Numbered from the stretch's first letter, positions 19,902 to 30,005 are shown. The stretch is DNA of 64,000 nucleotides from Picochlorum sp. 'celeri' (GCA_010909725.1 JAACMV010000011.1:186001-250000), one strand, 5' to 3'. The notes: generated from the letters alone by a model not told the origin. Translations and numbers: made by a program.

Positions 19902-20883
19902 TCAATTCGTACTGCTCACTTCTATACCGTCTACTAATTGGGCATGTATTGATCTGTAAAGATCATGAAGAAATCTATGCAAGGCTGGGCCATGGGCTGC
20001 AACGCGTGTGGCAGCCAGGAAACGATAAAGTTTCTCAAAGATGGCTGACAAATTTTCTTTAGTCATGGCGTCACGCTTTCTTTTCCTTCTACGTCCCCTG
20101 CCGCCTTGACAATCAAACCCAAGGAACAAGTCCAGCTCACGTGGTGGCTGCAGTTTCCAAGATTCTGTTCCACAATCCAGGTGATTTAATGCCCATAAAA
20201 TGTCAACTATGTCTTCAAAAGACTCTTCTGCATAAGACTGGCTCATGCTCTTTGGATATGTGGCGAGGTTTTGTTCACAAAAGTCCAGCAAAGTATTCCA
20301 AAGTTTGTTCCTGCCGCTAGTATTTGGTCTTGGCTCGGGCAATCCATTGCGATGACTCTTCGTCCGCAAAGTCTGCTCAACGTCAGGTTGTATTTCATTT
20401 TCTTCCTTCACGACTGCTCTAGTAGCTTGTATACGAGCGCTTTCTTGTCCCTGATCATTCTCCTCCAGAAAAGACGCAACCTTGAAACTCACATCCAGTC
20501 TTAGAAGGTTGCTGCCATTCAATTCTAACAAGGTCTTCATATCGATTAGGGCAGCATTGTTTGGCCCAAGTTGAACAACTTGCCCATGTGAATCATTTAA
20601 AAGAATCTGCAACAGCATTGCAATACGCGAGTCTTTAAATAGGCCGTGCCAAGCCAAAATATGCAAAGCATCTCACCTCGGTGATACGAGTCCCCGGTGC
20701 GTCTAGATAAGGCCCAATCTTTGTATTTTTGATAGTCACAATCTCATCTTGCAAGCAGATGACGTCTGATAGCGCATCCGTTGGCAAAATCTGAGTGAGA
20801 AAGCTATTCCAAGAGTTTGTCTTGCTCTCCAGTTCATCCGTTAGTTTGAAACAAAGTCGCACGTTGATACCACTTTCCGGCAT
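19902..20883 (-). CDS. Unrecognised protein, two exons
   Basis: Exon 1 is 20883..20677 (69 residues), the intron 20676..20607 (70 bases, GTGAGA..CAG, phase 0) and exon 2 20606..19902, for a product of 303 residues. The first 130 residues alternate hydrophobic and polar positions (DEIVTIKNTKIGPYLDAPGT, then ILLNDSHGQVVQLG), compatible with a beta-barrel such as an OB fold, but no family match is claimed. A basic run, GRGRRRKRKRD, near residue 240 could be a nuclear signal. The last 60 residues are helical. It converges with the PIN gene, with 43 bases between the stops. Confidence 0.6.
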
Positions 20884-20973
20884 TTTATCAAAAATAAATA
20901 TTTATGCAGCGTAATCTCAGAACCGACAGCCGCTAATCAGAGTGGAGTAATTCAAATTTAAATCTGTTCGCAC

Positions 20974-21052
20974 ATCTGAGTGAGTGGGCACTCAGATCTG
21001 TAGATCTGCCTCCCTAGAGACATCATCTAGATGATGGCACAGATCTGTGCCA
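20974..21052. promoter_or_regulatory. Cluster of three palindromes
   Basis: ATCTGAGTG (20974-20982) and CACTCAGAT (20989-20997) form a 9-base hairpin. CATCATCTAGATGATG (21021-21036) is a perfect 16-base palindrome, and it overlaps by two bases the perfect 18-base palindrome TGGCACAGATCTGTGCCA (21035-21052). The block lies between the start of the gene at 20883 and the stop of the Mbb1-like gene at 21093, and so upstream of the former. Confidence 0.65.
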
Positions 21053-21092
21053 AACAGGAAACAGTACAGCATCATTATGATATTACACATCA

Positions 21093-22850
21093 TCATGTAT
21101 TAGTAAATCCCTCATTCTGTTCTTTCGTTTTTGACGCATTTTCATAGCGATCCATCCATTTTCCTAATTGGGTGAAAAATGGGCCTAGGAAGCTATCCTG
21201 GCGGCTCTTTGCTTTCAGTGTGGAAAAGTTTGCTGGTAGCTGAACAATCTGTTTCTCCTGCATGCTAAAGTTCCTCAGCTCTGCAGCTCTATTGTACAAG
21301 CCTTGTTCTTCTTCCATCTGTGCCCATGCCAGCCATGACGGTTCTGATGATGCATCTGCCTTTACAGCACATTTGAACAACTCCCGGGCAAGCTCAATAT
21401 TCCCCTGGTCTTGCTCCAATAATGCCCAGGCCTGGAAAATCAATGATGTATCTTTTGCACGGGGGGTGGCGGCCCACACGCCCTGCTGGAACAATTCTCT
21501 AGCGTCATCTACATTTCCAGCGCGCTGCTCCATACATCCCCATGCTTGCCACACATACAGATGCTTTGGATCAGCCCTCGAGGCTTTCTTAAACAGTCTC
21601 CTAGCTTCATCTAAATTTCCCTGAGATTCTTCCATAAGAGCCCATGCCTGTGGCAGTGCTGCATCAGAGCGATTCATTGCAGTACCCTTTCTAAACAATT
21701 CTCTTGCATAGTTAATATTCCCCAAATTCTTTTCCCAAAGAGCCCACGACAAGAATGTATACCTACTTCTTGGAGATGCTTGCAGTCCCTTCTCAAACAG
21801 CTGTCTAATAATGTTTTCATCGCTCCCAAGTCTCACTTCCATACATGCCCATGCATGCCATATGGCATGGCTGTCTCGACCACGAGTTGCCAGTGTGCCT
21901 TCACGAAACCACCTGCGAGCTTCATCCGACTTATTCAGGTCCACTGCAAGCACCGCTAATGATTGGAAAAGATATGGGCTGCCATCTGGGCGAGTCGCAT
22001 CGATACCACGAATCCAAATATCCCTTGCTCGTGCAAAATTGCCTTGTGCCTTCTCTAATAGACCCCATCCATGATACGCAGCAGCATGACGAGAATCTGC
22101 AACAATCGCCGCATCAAACAACTTTCTTGCCAGTGACACATTTCCTCGTTTTACAGCTAGATTGGCCCATGATGTCCAGAGGAAGGGATTCACTCCACGA
22201 GTGGCAGCACACCCAGAATCATACAGGGCCTCTGCTTCATCATACCGCCGCTTCTGAACCAAAATCTTGCCAAGTATAACATATGCCCTCCCATCTTCGG
22301 GATCCATATCAATGCATTGTCGCAAACTACTCTCAGCCTCGCGCGACAGTTTTGCTCTATCGTTTGGATTTGACACCCTGTTGGACTGAATCCGCAACTG
22401 ACGTGCTCTGTAGAGAGCCAAATCCAGGTTTATCTTCAAGGGCTTCTTACGCATAGGCTTGGTGCTTGGCAGACTTTCTTCTCTCTCATCGTACTCGTCA
22501 ACCATATACACGCCATTATTGTCTTCCTGAGGTGCACTATAGCATATCAGAGAGAGGGTAGAGGAGTTTCGCCCACTCAACCAAGCATGGTGCAGTTGCC
22601 TCTCATGGCCACATCCAATGTTTGAGGCATTAATTGACTTATTCCTAAAGTTAATTACGACTTCCAATACACTACCATGTCGAGGAACGATGACAGGTCG
22701 GAGACCGCCTTTGTGACTTCCAAACATGCGGACCCAGCACGTCACTCTAGCTCTTCCTACGCGAGTAGCAAATGTTGTAAGCCTACTGTAGTTTATTTTA
22801 CGTCTGATAGAGTCGGCTGGACTGCTACTTTTCTTCCACAAGCTTGGCAT
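21093..22850 (-). CDS. Mbb1/HCF107-like HAT-repeat protein, chloroplast RNA maturation factor
   Basis: HAT (half-a-TPR) proteins of this group bind the 5' ends of plastid psbB/psbH transcripts and protect or process them. It is intronless, 585 residues. The first 45 are Ser/Arg/Lys-rich and acid-poor, as in a transit peptide. From residue 190 to 540 there are about ten tandem repeats of roughly 34 residues with the W-x-x-W/A pattern, such as YHGWGLLEKAQGNFARARDI and WQAWGCMEQRAGNVDDAREL. The repeat signature and length match Chlamydomonas Mbb1 and Arabidopsis HCF107. TTACA (21083-21087) follows the stop. It is divergent from CSP41b, another plastid RNA protein. Confidence 0.88.
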   Translation of the reverse strand: MPSLWKKSSSPADSIRRKINYSRLTTFATRVGRARVTCWVRMFGSHKGGLRPVIVPRHGSVLEVVINFRNKSINASNIGCGHERQLHHAWLSGRNSSTLSLICYSAPQEDNNGVYMVDEYDEREESLPSTKPMRKKPLKINLDLALYRARQLRIQSNRVSNPNDRAKLSREAESSLRQCIDMDPEDGRAYVILGKILVQKRRYDEAEALYDSGCAATRGVNPFLWTSWANLAVKRGNVSLARKLFDAAIVADSRHAAAYHGWGLLEKAQGNFARARDIWIRGIDATRPDGSPYLFQSLAVLAVDLNKSDEARRWFREGTLATRGRDSHAIWHAWACMEVRLGSDENIIRQLFEKGLQASPRSRYTFLSWALWEKNLGNINYARELFRKGTAMNRSDAALPQAWALMEESQGNLDEARRLFKKASRADPKHLYVWQAWGCMEQRAGNVDDARELFQQGVWAATPRAKDTSLIFQAWALLEQDQGNIELARELFKCAVKADASSEPSWLAWAQMEEEQGLYNRAAELRNFSMQEKQIVQLPANFSTLKAKSRQDSFLGPFFTQLGKWMDRYENASKTKEQNEGFTNT

Positions 22851-22881
22851 GGCGTGTCGCGACCAGATCTCAGATCTTATT

Positions 22882-22897
22882 AGAGATCTAGATCTCT
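22882..22897. promoter_or_regulatory. Perfect 16-base palindrome in the shared promoter of two plastid RNA genes
   Basis: AGAGATCTAGATCTCT is fully self-complementary. Just upstream, 22865-22877 repeats the AGATCT core twice. The 177 bases between the Mbb1-like start (22850) and the CSP41b start (23028) must serve both genes. Confidence 0.6.
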
Positions 22898-23027
22898 CAT
22901 CTTATCTGGCTGAGGTCATGGAAGTACTACTACTGGAATGACCATGTGGTGGCGTGATTCTCTCGCAAGTGGCATATTTTATCTGAGTATTTACATACAT
23001 CACGACAGTGTCCTGAGGAAACGAATC

Positions 23028-24419
23028 ATGATGGCTTCCAGATGCACAAGAACAACCACATGTGGTGTCAGAGTACCCAACTCTGGCTTGGTACGACAGA
23101 GCAAGGCTGCTGGGCGTACTCTGATGACTGAGCAAGCAAAGAAACTCTCGGTATGTTGAATTGAAAGCGCTGCCCCTCTGAAAATCCGAGGGTTTTTGAG
23201 GCCACATACATGTGGTAGTAGTAGACATGTGAGAACAATCTCTCTGTTTTTCTTTGGATCCAAAGAGGGATTGGGCGTCAAATCTTGTTTTTTATCTTGA
23301 ATTTAATGAATATTTTGATTGAATGGTGTGCAGAATGTGAGTCAGGTTTCCTCTCGCAGTGGAGTGAGTGTCTCAGCTTCTGCAGGAACGGTCACCCCTG
23401 TGGTAGCAGCCTCGGCCGATGTGGCTCCCAAGAAGATTTTGATGCTCGGAGGAACTCGCTTCATCGGAGTGTATCTTGCAAGAATGCTTGTGGAGCAGGG
23501 TCACGAGGTTACTCTCTTGACACGAGGAAAGTCTCCAGTCACATCAAAGATTCCAGATGATACTGATGAGTCCTACGAGAAGTATGCATCAGCCGTGAAG
23601 CATATTGCATGCGACAGAAAGGATAATGATGCTATGAAGGCTGCACTTTCTGGCCAAGGATTCCAGGTTGTGTATGATATGAATGGACGTGAGGCTGAGG
23701 ATGCTGAGCCAATTTTGGATGCACTTCCAGACATTGAACAGTACATCTTCTGCTCCTCTGCTGGAGTATACATGAAGAGCGATCAGATGCCACACCGTGA
23801 GGAAGACGAGGTTGATTTCGCTTCTCGCCACAAGGGAAAGCTCAACACTGAGAATTTGTTGCGCGAGCGTGGGGTCAACTTCACCTCCATCCGACCAGTG
23901 TACATTTATGGCCCATTGAACTACAACCCAGTCGAGGAATGGTTCTTCCATCGCATCAAGGCTGGAAGACCAATTCCAGTGCCAAACTCTGGTATCCAGA
24001 TCACCCAGTTGGGACATGTGAAGGATCTTGCTGTTGCCTTTGTCAAGGTGCTGGGAAATCCAAAGGCTGCCAACCAGGTGTACAACATCTCAGGAGCCCG
24101 CTTTGTCACATTTGACGGTATTGCCAAGGCATGCGCAGAGGCTGCTGGAGCTCCAGAGCCAGAGCTGGTGCACTACAATCCAAAGGACTTTGACTTTGGA
24201 AAGGCCAAGGCCTTCCCAATGAGAGACCAGCACTTCTTCGCCTCTATCGACAAGGCTGTCGCTGAGTTGGACTGGGAGCCTGAGTTCGGATTGGTTGACG
24301 GTTTGAAAGATTCTTATGACAAGGACTTCTCCAGGGGAACATACAGAAAGGAGGCTGACTTCACCACGGATGATATGATTTTGGAAAAGTTGGGCTACAA
24401 AGTCCCAACCATGGCATAA
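23028..24419 (+). CDS. Chloroplast stem-loop binding protein CSP41b-like
   Basis: An atypical short-chain dehydrogenase-fold protein that binds and stabilises plastid mRNA and rRNA. Exon 1 is 23028..23150 (41 residues: Thr/Arg/Ser-rich, transit-like), the intron 23151..23333 (183 bases, GTATGT..CAG, phase 0) and exon 2 23334..24419, for 402 residues. The nucleotide fold starts with ILMLGGTRFIG; SSAGVYMKSDQMPH and SIRPVYIYGPLNYNPVEEWF are CSP41 signatures, and DQHFFASIDKAVAELDWEPE ends the core. Codon use is strongly biased to C-ending codons compared with its neighbours, which suggests high expression. Confidence 0.95.
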
Positions 24420-24438
24420 TGCGAATGAATTGAATATA

Positions 24439-24451
24439 TGTAATTTTTACA
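24439..24451. terminator. Two-way poly(A) signal of CSP41b and MIOX-like genes
   Basis: TGTAA-TTT-TTACA reads TGTAA on both strands. It is 20 bases after the CSP41b stop and about 103 bases after the MIOX-like stop on the other strand. TGTAA is the known chlorophyte near-upstream poly(A) element. Confidence 0.65.
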
Positions 24452-24553
24452 GCCGCTTCTATGTTTTTTCTATTGGTATCAGAAACCGGCAAATGCACGG
24501 AAAATTGTGATATTCTGGACAAAATTCAGAGATCAATGCATCAAAATTCAATT

Positions 24554-25465
24554 TCACCAACGCAGAGTCCCGCGTGGGATGTACTTCTCAATTAGGCTGT
24601 TGCAATAGTTTTTCAATTCATCTTCACTAAGACTATTTGAAATATCCTGCCTCTTATATTCTATGGAATCCATGAATGCCTTGAGCTTGGGCAATAGCTG
24701 TATGTCAGACTCTGACAACAAATCATGGTATGGATGCCCAGGCTTTACCAGCGCCCTGAATTTTTGAAAACGAATCATGAACAAAGCTTCAGGGGGCAAA
24801 TTTGTCTTATTCAGAGCCAAAACCATGTATAAATATTCTGCACCACTCCAACTCATATACACAGACTGCAACCCACAGTTCTGCTTGTAAACACCCAATG
24901 GCGTGGCAAATGACTTTTTCCGCCGATCTGGATTCGCTTGGAAAAACTTTGCGTTGGATATTGAGCTGGAAAATCGGCACCCTACTGGAAACGATTCTCC
25001 ACAAATGCACCACTGTGGTTGGCTGCCAAATTTTGGATGTGCCAACAACTTGCCTAGCCCATGGATGAGGCCGACAAGTGCCATCCAGTCATCCTCGGGA
25101 AATTTCTGTCTACAAATCTCTGCACATTGAAATGCATGCTCCAGAAGAGGCATGTCTGGATCACATGCTTCATTCCCAGAAAGGGCTGCTTCATACTCTC
25201 TAAGGTCCTGAAGATTCTCAAGTGCAGACCAAATGTCGATTTCTCCTAATGATAACGTGGAAAATTTCTTAGCTTGTCTTTGAACGAAATCAAATGTCTG
25301 CCTAGCGTGGTTAAGGCGGCATAAAAGTTCCTGGGCAGCATGGTTCTCTGCCAGATGATCATCCTGAATCATTTTGTCCAAGTCAAGACTCGGACCTCGA
25401 AGGCCCAAGGAAGCTTGGTCATTATCGGAGCCTTGTGCCTCTATAGGAGCAAATGAGCCCATCAT
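24554..25465 (-). CDS. Inositol oxygenase (MIOX)-like protein with most iron ligands lost
   Basis: MIOX cleaves myo-inositol to glucuronate with a di-iron centre held by four His and two Asp. This 303-residue intronless copy keeps the fold: RQTFDFVQRQAKKF, DDWMALVGLIHGLGK, SQPQWCICGESFPVGC and PLGVYKQNCGL. It retains the first two His (EHAFQCAE, LIHG) but has LIHGLGK for LIHDLGK, SWSGAEY for SWGHDDY, RFQKF for R(Y/F)HSF and no Asp where NKYDLYSK is expected. Four of six ligands are therefore missing, and it is probably not an oxygenase. The start at 25465 (ATGATG) is the first plausible Met; a spliced 5' exon is possible. Confidence 0.85.
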   Translation of the reverse strand: MMGSFAPIEAQGSDNDQASLGLRGPSLDLDKMIQDDHLAENHAAQELLCRLNHARQTFDFVQRQAKKFSTLSLGEIDIWSALENLQDLREYEAALSGNEACDPDMPLLEHAFQCAEICRQKFPEDDWMALVGLIHGLGKLLAHPKFGSQPQWCICGESFPVGCRFSSSISNAKFFQANPDRRKKSFATPLGVYKQNCGLQSVYMSWSGAEYLYMVLALNKTNLPPEALFMIRFQKFRALVKPGHPYHDLLSESDIQLLPKLKAFMDSIEYKRQDISNSLSEDELKNYCNSLIEKYIPRGTLRW

Positions 25466-26092
25466 CGCGGCCCGAATCAAATACTGCGGCAATCAAATGT
25501 GGGGTCCAGAAGAAGCGTTTCCAGTCGGCCTCCTCGATTAGAGATCCTAGCCTCGTCTGCACGGTATATAATGGTTTAATATGCTGTATATAGTAAAATT
25601 TCATGCAGATACGACTGCGAGCACGATAGATCAAAGAGAAAATCTATGCTCGTGATAGCCCGGCCCATGCATACGTAGCATACAGACTTCTGAGAAGCGC
25701 ACATGCGCATACAACCCATTAAAAGGTATTCAATCCTTTAACATGTCACTTTCATGGGCAACAGAGTACCCTACGCACCGCTTCTAAGATGAACTCGAGT
25801 GACGTTTGATGGTCCTGACAACCGAAACTTGATGGACGACAGACGTGAACTCTACGAGGATATTGACCCAATCATTTTGATAAAAATGTGACTATTGTAA
25901 AATAAATATGCGGATTTGGTCGACCGAATCGGCATATGATGCTGTGGCCGTCACTAAGGCATCTTGTACTTGCCTTATCTGTTGGAATCCAGTAGAAAAT
26001 GGTCTTACATGCCACATGCTTTGGATATTTGACAATGATATGAACAGGACATGGAACCTCATACAGCCTTACTTGCCGTATCATGGAGAGTT
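25466..26092. other. Intergenic region between MIOX-like and FAS1 genes
   Basis: 627 bases with no supported gene. The FAS1 poly(A) signal candidate (TTACA) is at 26005-26009. An open frame on the minus strand near 25872-26183 has no family resemblance and overlaps the FAS1 last exon. Confidence 0.5.
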
Positions 26093-27002
26093 TTAATGCA
26101 AGGAAATCATACAGGATGCAAGAATAAGTGTGGTGACCTGCAGCAGTCAAGGGACCCATGTGATTGCTGATACTCTTGTGCAATGGACATCATGATGGCA
26201 AAATACGTACACTCATAAATCCAAAGAGTCCGCTTCCCGATGATGAAACGGATTCCCCACTGATAGAGGCCTCGTCATCGTGGTCATGGTCATGGTCAGT
26301 GGCCTCATCGTTTCCAATGTCGCTCAGTACGAGCTTTGGGAATTCTTCTTGGAGAGCTGGGTCGTCGGGGATCAATGGATAATCGAGGATATGAATAACA
26401 GACTGCATATGTAATAACAAACAAGGTGTATAGTCAATGCTGAACAAGTCTGAATATGCAATATGCAACAAGCATGGCAAGGTGTTATGCATGCATACCT
26501 GACAAGCCTGAATATCACACTCTATTGGATCAGAGTCAATGTTTGTGTGTGATCCAATATGAAGATGGTTTCCATCGCAACCTGCGTATTTTGGATCATC
26601 TTCCTTCTTAAAGTTGATGGAGATTTCATCACCATTCGCCATGTCAATGACTTCACCCTCATAGAGATCGGATACATTGTGTGCAACGATATGAACGTGG
26701 TTTTTCAAAAAGTTTTCCAGGCGATCGGACCCGAGGAGATCTTCAGCGGAGGCATCCACAGTCTCCAAAAATGTCGTCATCCCAGCATTGTTGGGAAGAA
26801 AGATTGTGGCATCCAGGGAGGGGTCGTCCAAAAACTCCTTGAGACCCGCTGCATCAATGGCTTGCTTGACAACACTCAGGGTAGGCTCATCAGAAATGGC
26901 CTGATACGGAGTTGAGCATGTTTGAGCAGTCACTGTCGCGGAGTAGACGAGTCCTGCACCACACAAAGATATGAGCCCACGGAAACACACTCCCATGCGC
27001 AA
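26093..27002 (-). CDS. Secreted fasciclin (FAS1) domain protein, probably membrane-anchored
   Basis: FAS1 domains mediate adhesion in cell walls and extracellular matrix. Exons are 27002..26499, 26402..26211 and 26137..26093, with introns of 96 and 73 bases (GTATGC..CAG, GTACGT..CAG). The product has 246 residues: a signal peptide (about 1-27), one FAS1 domain (about 33-190) with DATIFLPNNAGM, NHVHIV and the terminal VIHILDYPLIP, a His/Asp-rich linker (DHDHDHDDE) and a Ser/Gly run. The inferred last exon adds a hydrophobic tail of about 20 residues, as in GPI-anchor signals. If the last intron is retained, the protein ends a few residues after FGFMS. Confidence 0.82.
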
Positions 27003-27402
27003 CCGAATACACCGCGTGCTTCTATTTTCAAATAAAATAGTATACTATGAAGTTTTTGATCGATATGTATGGATTCTAACCGCTAGAAAGTGCTCTGCAC
27101 GTATCCGTGCGAGTCTAGATGTTTTGCGTACCTGCTCCCAAAATAGCGGTGAACAACTGCTTAGCGTACATCATATTTCTTAAAATACCTTTTATAAAGA
27201 TAATAGAATATATATTTATGCGTATAGATGAGCGTGGAGAGAATTTAGAATCCTGGGGACGGCGATGGCGTCTTTGACCCTGGAATCCAGAATCGGTGGC
27301 GTCTCAGACATCCACAATATTGGTATCCTTGGCCAATATTCGCTATATAAAATATTCATTACTAAAATATAATACATCATGGATGCCTCCAAGGTAGATT
27401 TC
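27003..27402. other. Intergenic region between divergent FAS1 and LRR genes
   Basis: 400 bases without a supported gene. Both genes encode secreted or membrane proteins, so this is their common promoter. I see AT-rich tracts but no strong repeat. Confidence 0.45.
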
Positions 27403-28628
27403 ATGAGATTGAACATTGTTGTAAAAATGGGCTTTATGCTCACGTGGTACGTGGTATTTATTGGCTGCGAGGCCTCTTTTTCCATTCGAAACACGATATT
27501 CGTCTTTAAATATATATTATACAATGTAGGGTGAATGCGGTTCGATCAGCAAGCTCAACAGAGCAGCTCTCCACCATTTTTGAACAGTGTTGCCTGGAGC
27601 CAGACTCGTGCCTAGAGTGGAGGCCACTTTTCTCTGGGAATGGCAGTGCCACAATCCAAGCGATTTGCTCTTTAGCCAGCGTCACATGCGATTCTGAGCA
27701 AAACATCATTGAACTGAAAGCACCAGGTACTACTCATTTGATTCGTGCACCCTCCTTCTTTCTAGCACACTGAACTATATTGTACCACATTGCAGGAATG
27801 GGTTTGACATGCAACCTGCCGGATGCTCCAATCCAAGAGCTACAGAAACTACAATTACTTGATCTATCTAATAATAGAATCTCCGGGCCAATCCCAGAGT
27901 TTTTGCCAGAGAGTTTGGTGGAGATCAGAATGAACAACAATGAACTCATTGGTGCTGTTCCACATTCTCTGGCCACGCATCTTAATCTTAAAACATTACG
28001 CCTTGACTATAATCAGATAGAAAGCCTCCCAATTGAGTGGACATCCATGGTATACGATGCATCTAATTCACCATTTCCACTCCAGGCAGTCCACCTTGGA
28101 CATAATACTCTACAGGTATGTGTGCTCTTTATTGTATTTATAGAGTCCATTCAGATTACATACATATAGCATGCCCTTATTGCGAAAAGTACCATCTCAT
28201 ATAATGTATACAATATTTTCATACAGGGATCGTTTCCACAAGGCTTGGCATACTTTCCATTGTTACGTGTGCTGGAACTTCAGCACAATACCTTGTCAGG
28301 TCCAATTGAACCAAAAGACAGTTCGGGAGCATTTCGCCAACTCAACCTACTCGATGTATCTGATAATTCACTCTCAGGCACTCTCCCATCATGGACTGAT
28401 TCAGTAAAAACATTCATCGCAGGAACAGGGAATACCTTTACAGCTGCTTCTGATTCAAATGCATCGTCATCAGGATTGAGTGGTGGAGCAATTGCTGGAA
28501 TTGTGATTGGTGTGCTCGCAGGAGTCGGATGCATCGCTGCTGCCATTGTCCTCTGGTTGATACGAAAACGCAAATCATCAACCACCACCACCACAGAACC
28601 ATCAAATGCATATGAACGATACATATAG
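27403..28628 (+). CDS. Leucine-rich-repeat membrane protein without kinase domain
   Basis: Four exons: 27403..27446, 27530..27726, 27796..28115 and 28227..28628, with introns of 83, 69 and 111 bases (GTACGT, GTACTA, GTATGT donors). The product has 320 residues. A hydrophobic start (about 1-25) acts as a signal peptide. A plant-type LRR N-cap follows (CLEWRPLFSG, VTCDSEQNIIELKAPGMGLTCNLPD), then about six plant-type LRRs (LQLLDLSNNRISGPIPEFLP, LRVLELQHNTLSGPI). A Ser-rich stalk leads to one membrane helix (GGAIAGIVIGVLAGVGCIAA) and a 20-residue basic, Thr-rich tail. The layout is that of a receptor-like protein. Exon 1 is the least certain part. Confidence 0.8.
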
Positions 28629-28719
28629 ATATGCAAGTTACAGTGCACATATCAATGACAATGACAACAAAAACAAAATACATGATTATAATAAGTAGAA
28701 CATAGACACCAACGCATCA

Positions 28720-29460
28720 TCACTGCCTTGATGATGATGGAGATCCAAAAAACGATTGCAGCCTCAACGCAGCAAATTTATTCTTCACACTCTTCAACGA
28801 CTGCGACGCTGATCGAATCAAAGAATCTTCCTTTGGAGGAGAATATGATGCATTATTATTACTGCGATGATGCGTTGCATCGTCATCCTCATCCTCCCCA
28901 TCTGGATGCTGCTCTTGCTGCTGCTGTACTTGCTGCTGCGGCTGCACCCTTCTCCGAGAAGCATGCATCCTTCCATGCCGCCTCTCCGATGTCGCCAACC
29001 GAATCAAAAATGCTTCTAATTCAAAGTTTGCCAACATAGAAGACTCTGCCTCCTGCTGCTGCGGAGACACATACTCCCCAAATGGAAGCAAAGAGTTCAA
29101 TCCCTCATCTTCTAATCCCAACGCATGAAAGCACAATGGACACTCGCGACTCCGCTGAGCCCACTGCATAATGCACTGTAAATGATATCCATGCCCGCAC
29201 ACAGTCATTGCACTCGGATCACAGTCGGTAAACTCATCCAAGCATATACTACACACATTCTCCTCCTCCTCCAACTCTGGGATCACCTTTCGACACAACC
29301 CCACTTCCTCATCCTTTTCTAGTCCATTATCCTCACCGTCATCATCCAAGCAGTCAAAACCACGCGACTCCTTTGTCGGCGTCAAAGCCTCTTCCAAGTG
29401 AAACACGTCATCAGCAGAAACACTATCCGAATCCTTCCACGTGCTCTTTACCTCCATCAT
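28720..29460 (-). CDS. RING-H2 E3 ubiquitin ligase, RHF1/RHF2-like
   Basis: Intronless, 246 residues. The RING-H2 finger at about 90-132 has CSICLDEF, VCGHGYHLQC and CPLC, with spacing C-x2-C-x14-C-x-H-x2-H-x2-C-x10-C-x2-C. The segment DCDPSAMTVCGHGYHLQCIM closely follows plant RHF ligases (DSDPSTVT-C-HEFHLQCIL), which act in cell-cycle control by degrading CDK inhibitors; that role is only by analogy. A Gln-rich stretch (about 165-185) is encoded by a CAG/CTG-type repeat at 28905-28945. The rest is acidic and of low complexity. TTACA at 28638-28642 follows the stop. Confidence 0.87.
   Translation of the reverse strand: MMEVKSTWKDSDSVSADDVFHLEEALTPTKESRGFDCLDDDGEDNGLEKDEEVGLCRKVIPELEEEENVCSICLDEFTDCDPSAMTVCGHGYHLQCIMQWAQRSRECPLCFHALGLEDEGLNSLLPFGEYVSPQQQEAESSMLANFELEAFLIRLATSERRHGRMHASRRRVQPQQQVQQQQEQHPDGEDEDDDATHHRSNNNASYSPPKEDSLIRSASQSLKSVKNKFAALRLQSFFGSPSSSRQ
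28905..28945. repeat. Imperfect trinucleotide (GCT/CTG)n repeat coding polyglutamine
   Basis: Repeated CTG-type triplets on the plus strand read as Gln codons on the minus strand inside the RING gene (QQQVQQQQEQ). Slippage at this site would change the Gln length without breaking the frame. Confidence 0.75.
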
Positions 29461-30005
29461 TTTACCACACTAATCTATATATTGTACATAAAAGCCTGAT
29501 ATCACCCTGGGTTGAACTCTACGATAGACACGGTGGATGTCGTCAAGTGCCTTCAAAACGTTCGAAACACCCACACGGTCGTATTCCACTCCCTCCGTTC
29601 CTCGTACTGCTATAAAAGTCAATCGAAATAGTTCTTCTGTCTGCCAAGGCTGTGTGTATTTCTATGACAAGACCGAGCCAATGACTTGGAACCCTATGCT
29701 TGCGTTGTAGTCTGTCCACATTCAACTCGATCGATTAAATATCGAATTGATGGGAGAATCCGAGAAATCGATCCATAGGGTTTCATCACCACCGGTCAAG
29801 AGACCACCCCGATTGGAGAGGCGGTATTCTGGTGTGTTCAAGTCACATCCTTGTATTCAAAATGTATCGATTGCCACTGGCATGGCATACGATCGTCATT
29901 GAAAAATTCACATAATACTTGCCAGAGTTTATCGATCACTCTATATCTGTAGTAGTGCATGGAGAAGCAAGCGGAGACTCGTCCCGTTGTGACACACGTA
30001 CGAGT
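29461..30005. other. Intergenic region between divergent RING and bestrophin-like genes
   Basis: 545 bases with no supported gene. In-frame codons upstream of the bestrophin start reach back to 29919, but that part lacks conservation and is taken as 5' UTR. Confidence 0.45.

Noticed and set aside
25872..26183. Minus-strand open frame of 103 codons.
   Set aside because: It overlaps the last FAS1 exon and intron in another frame and shows no domain, signal or codon bias.
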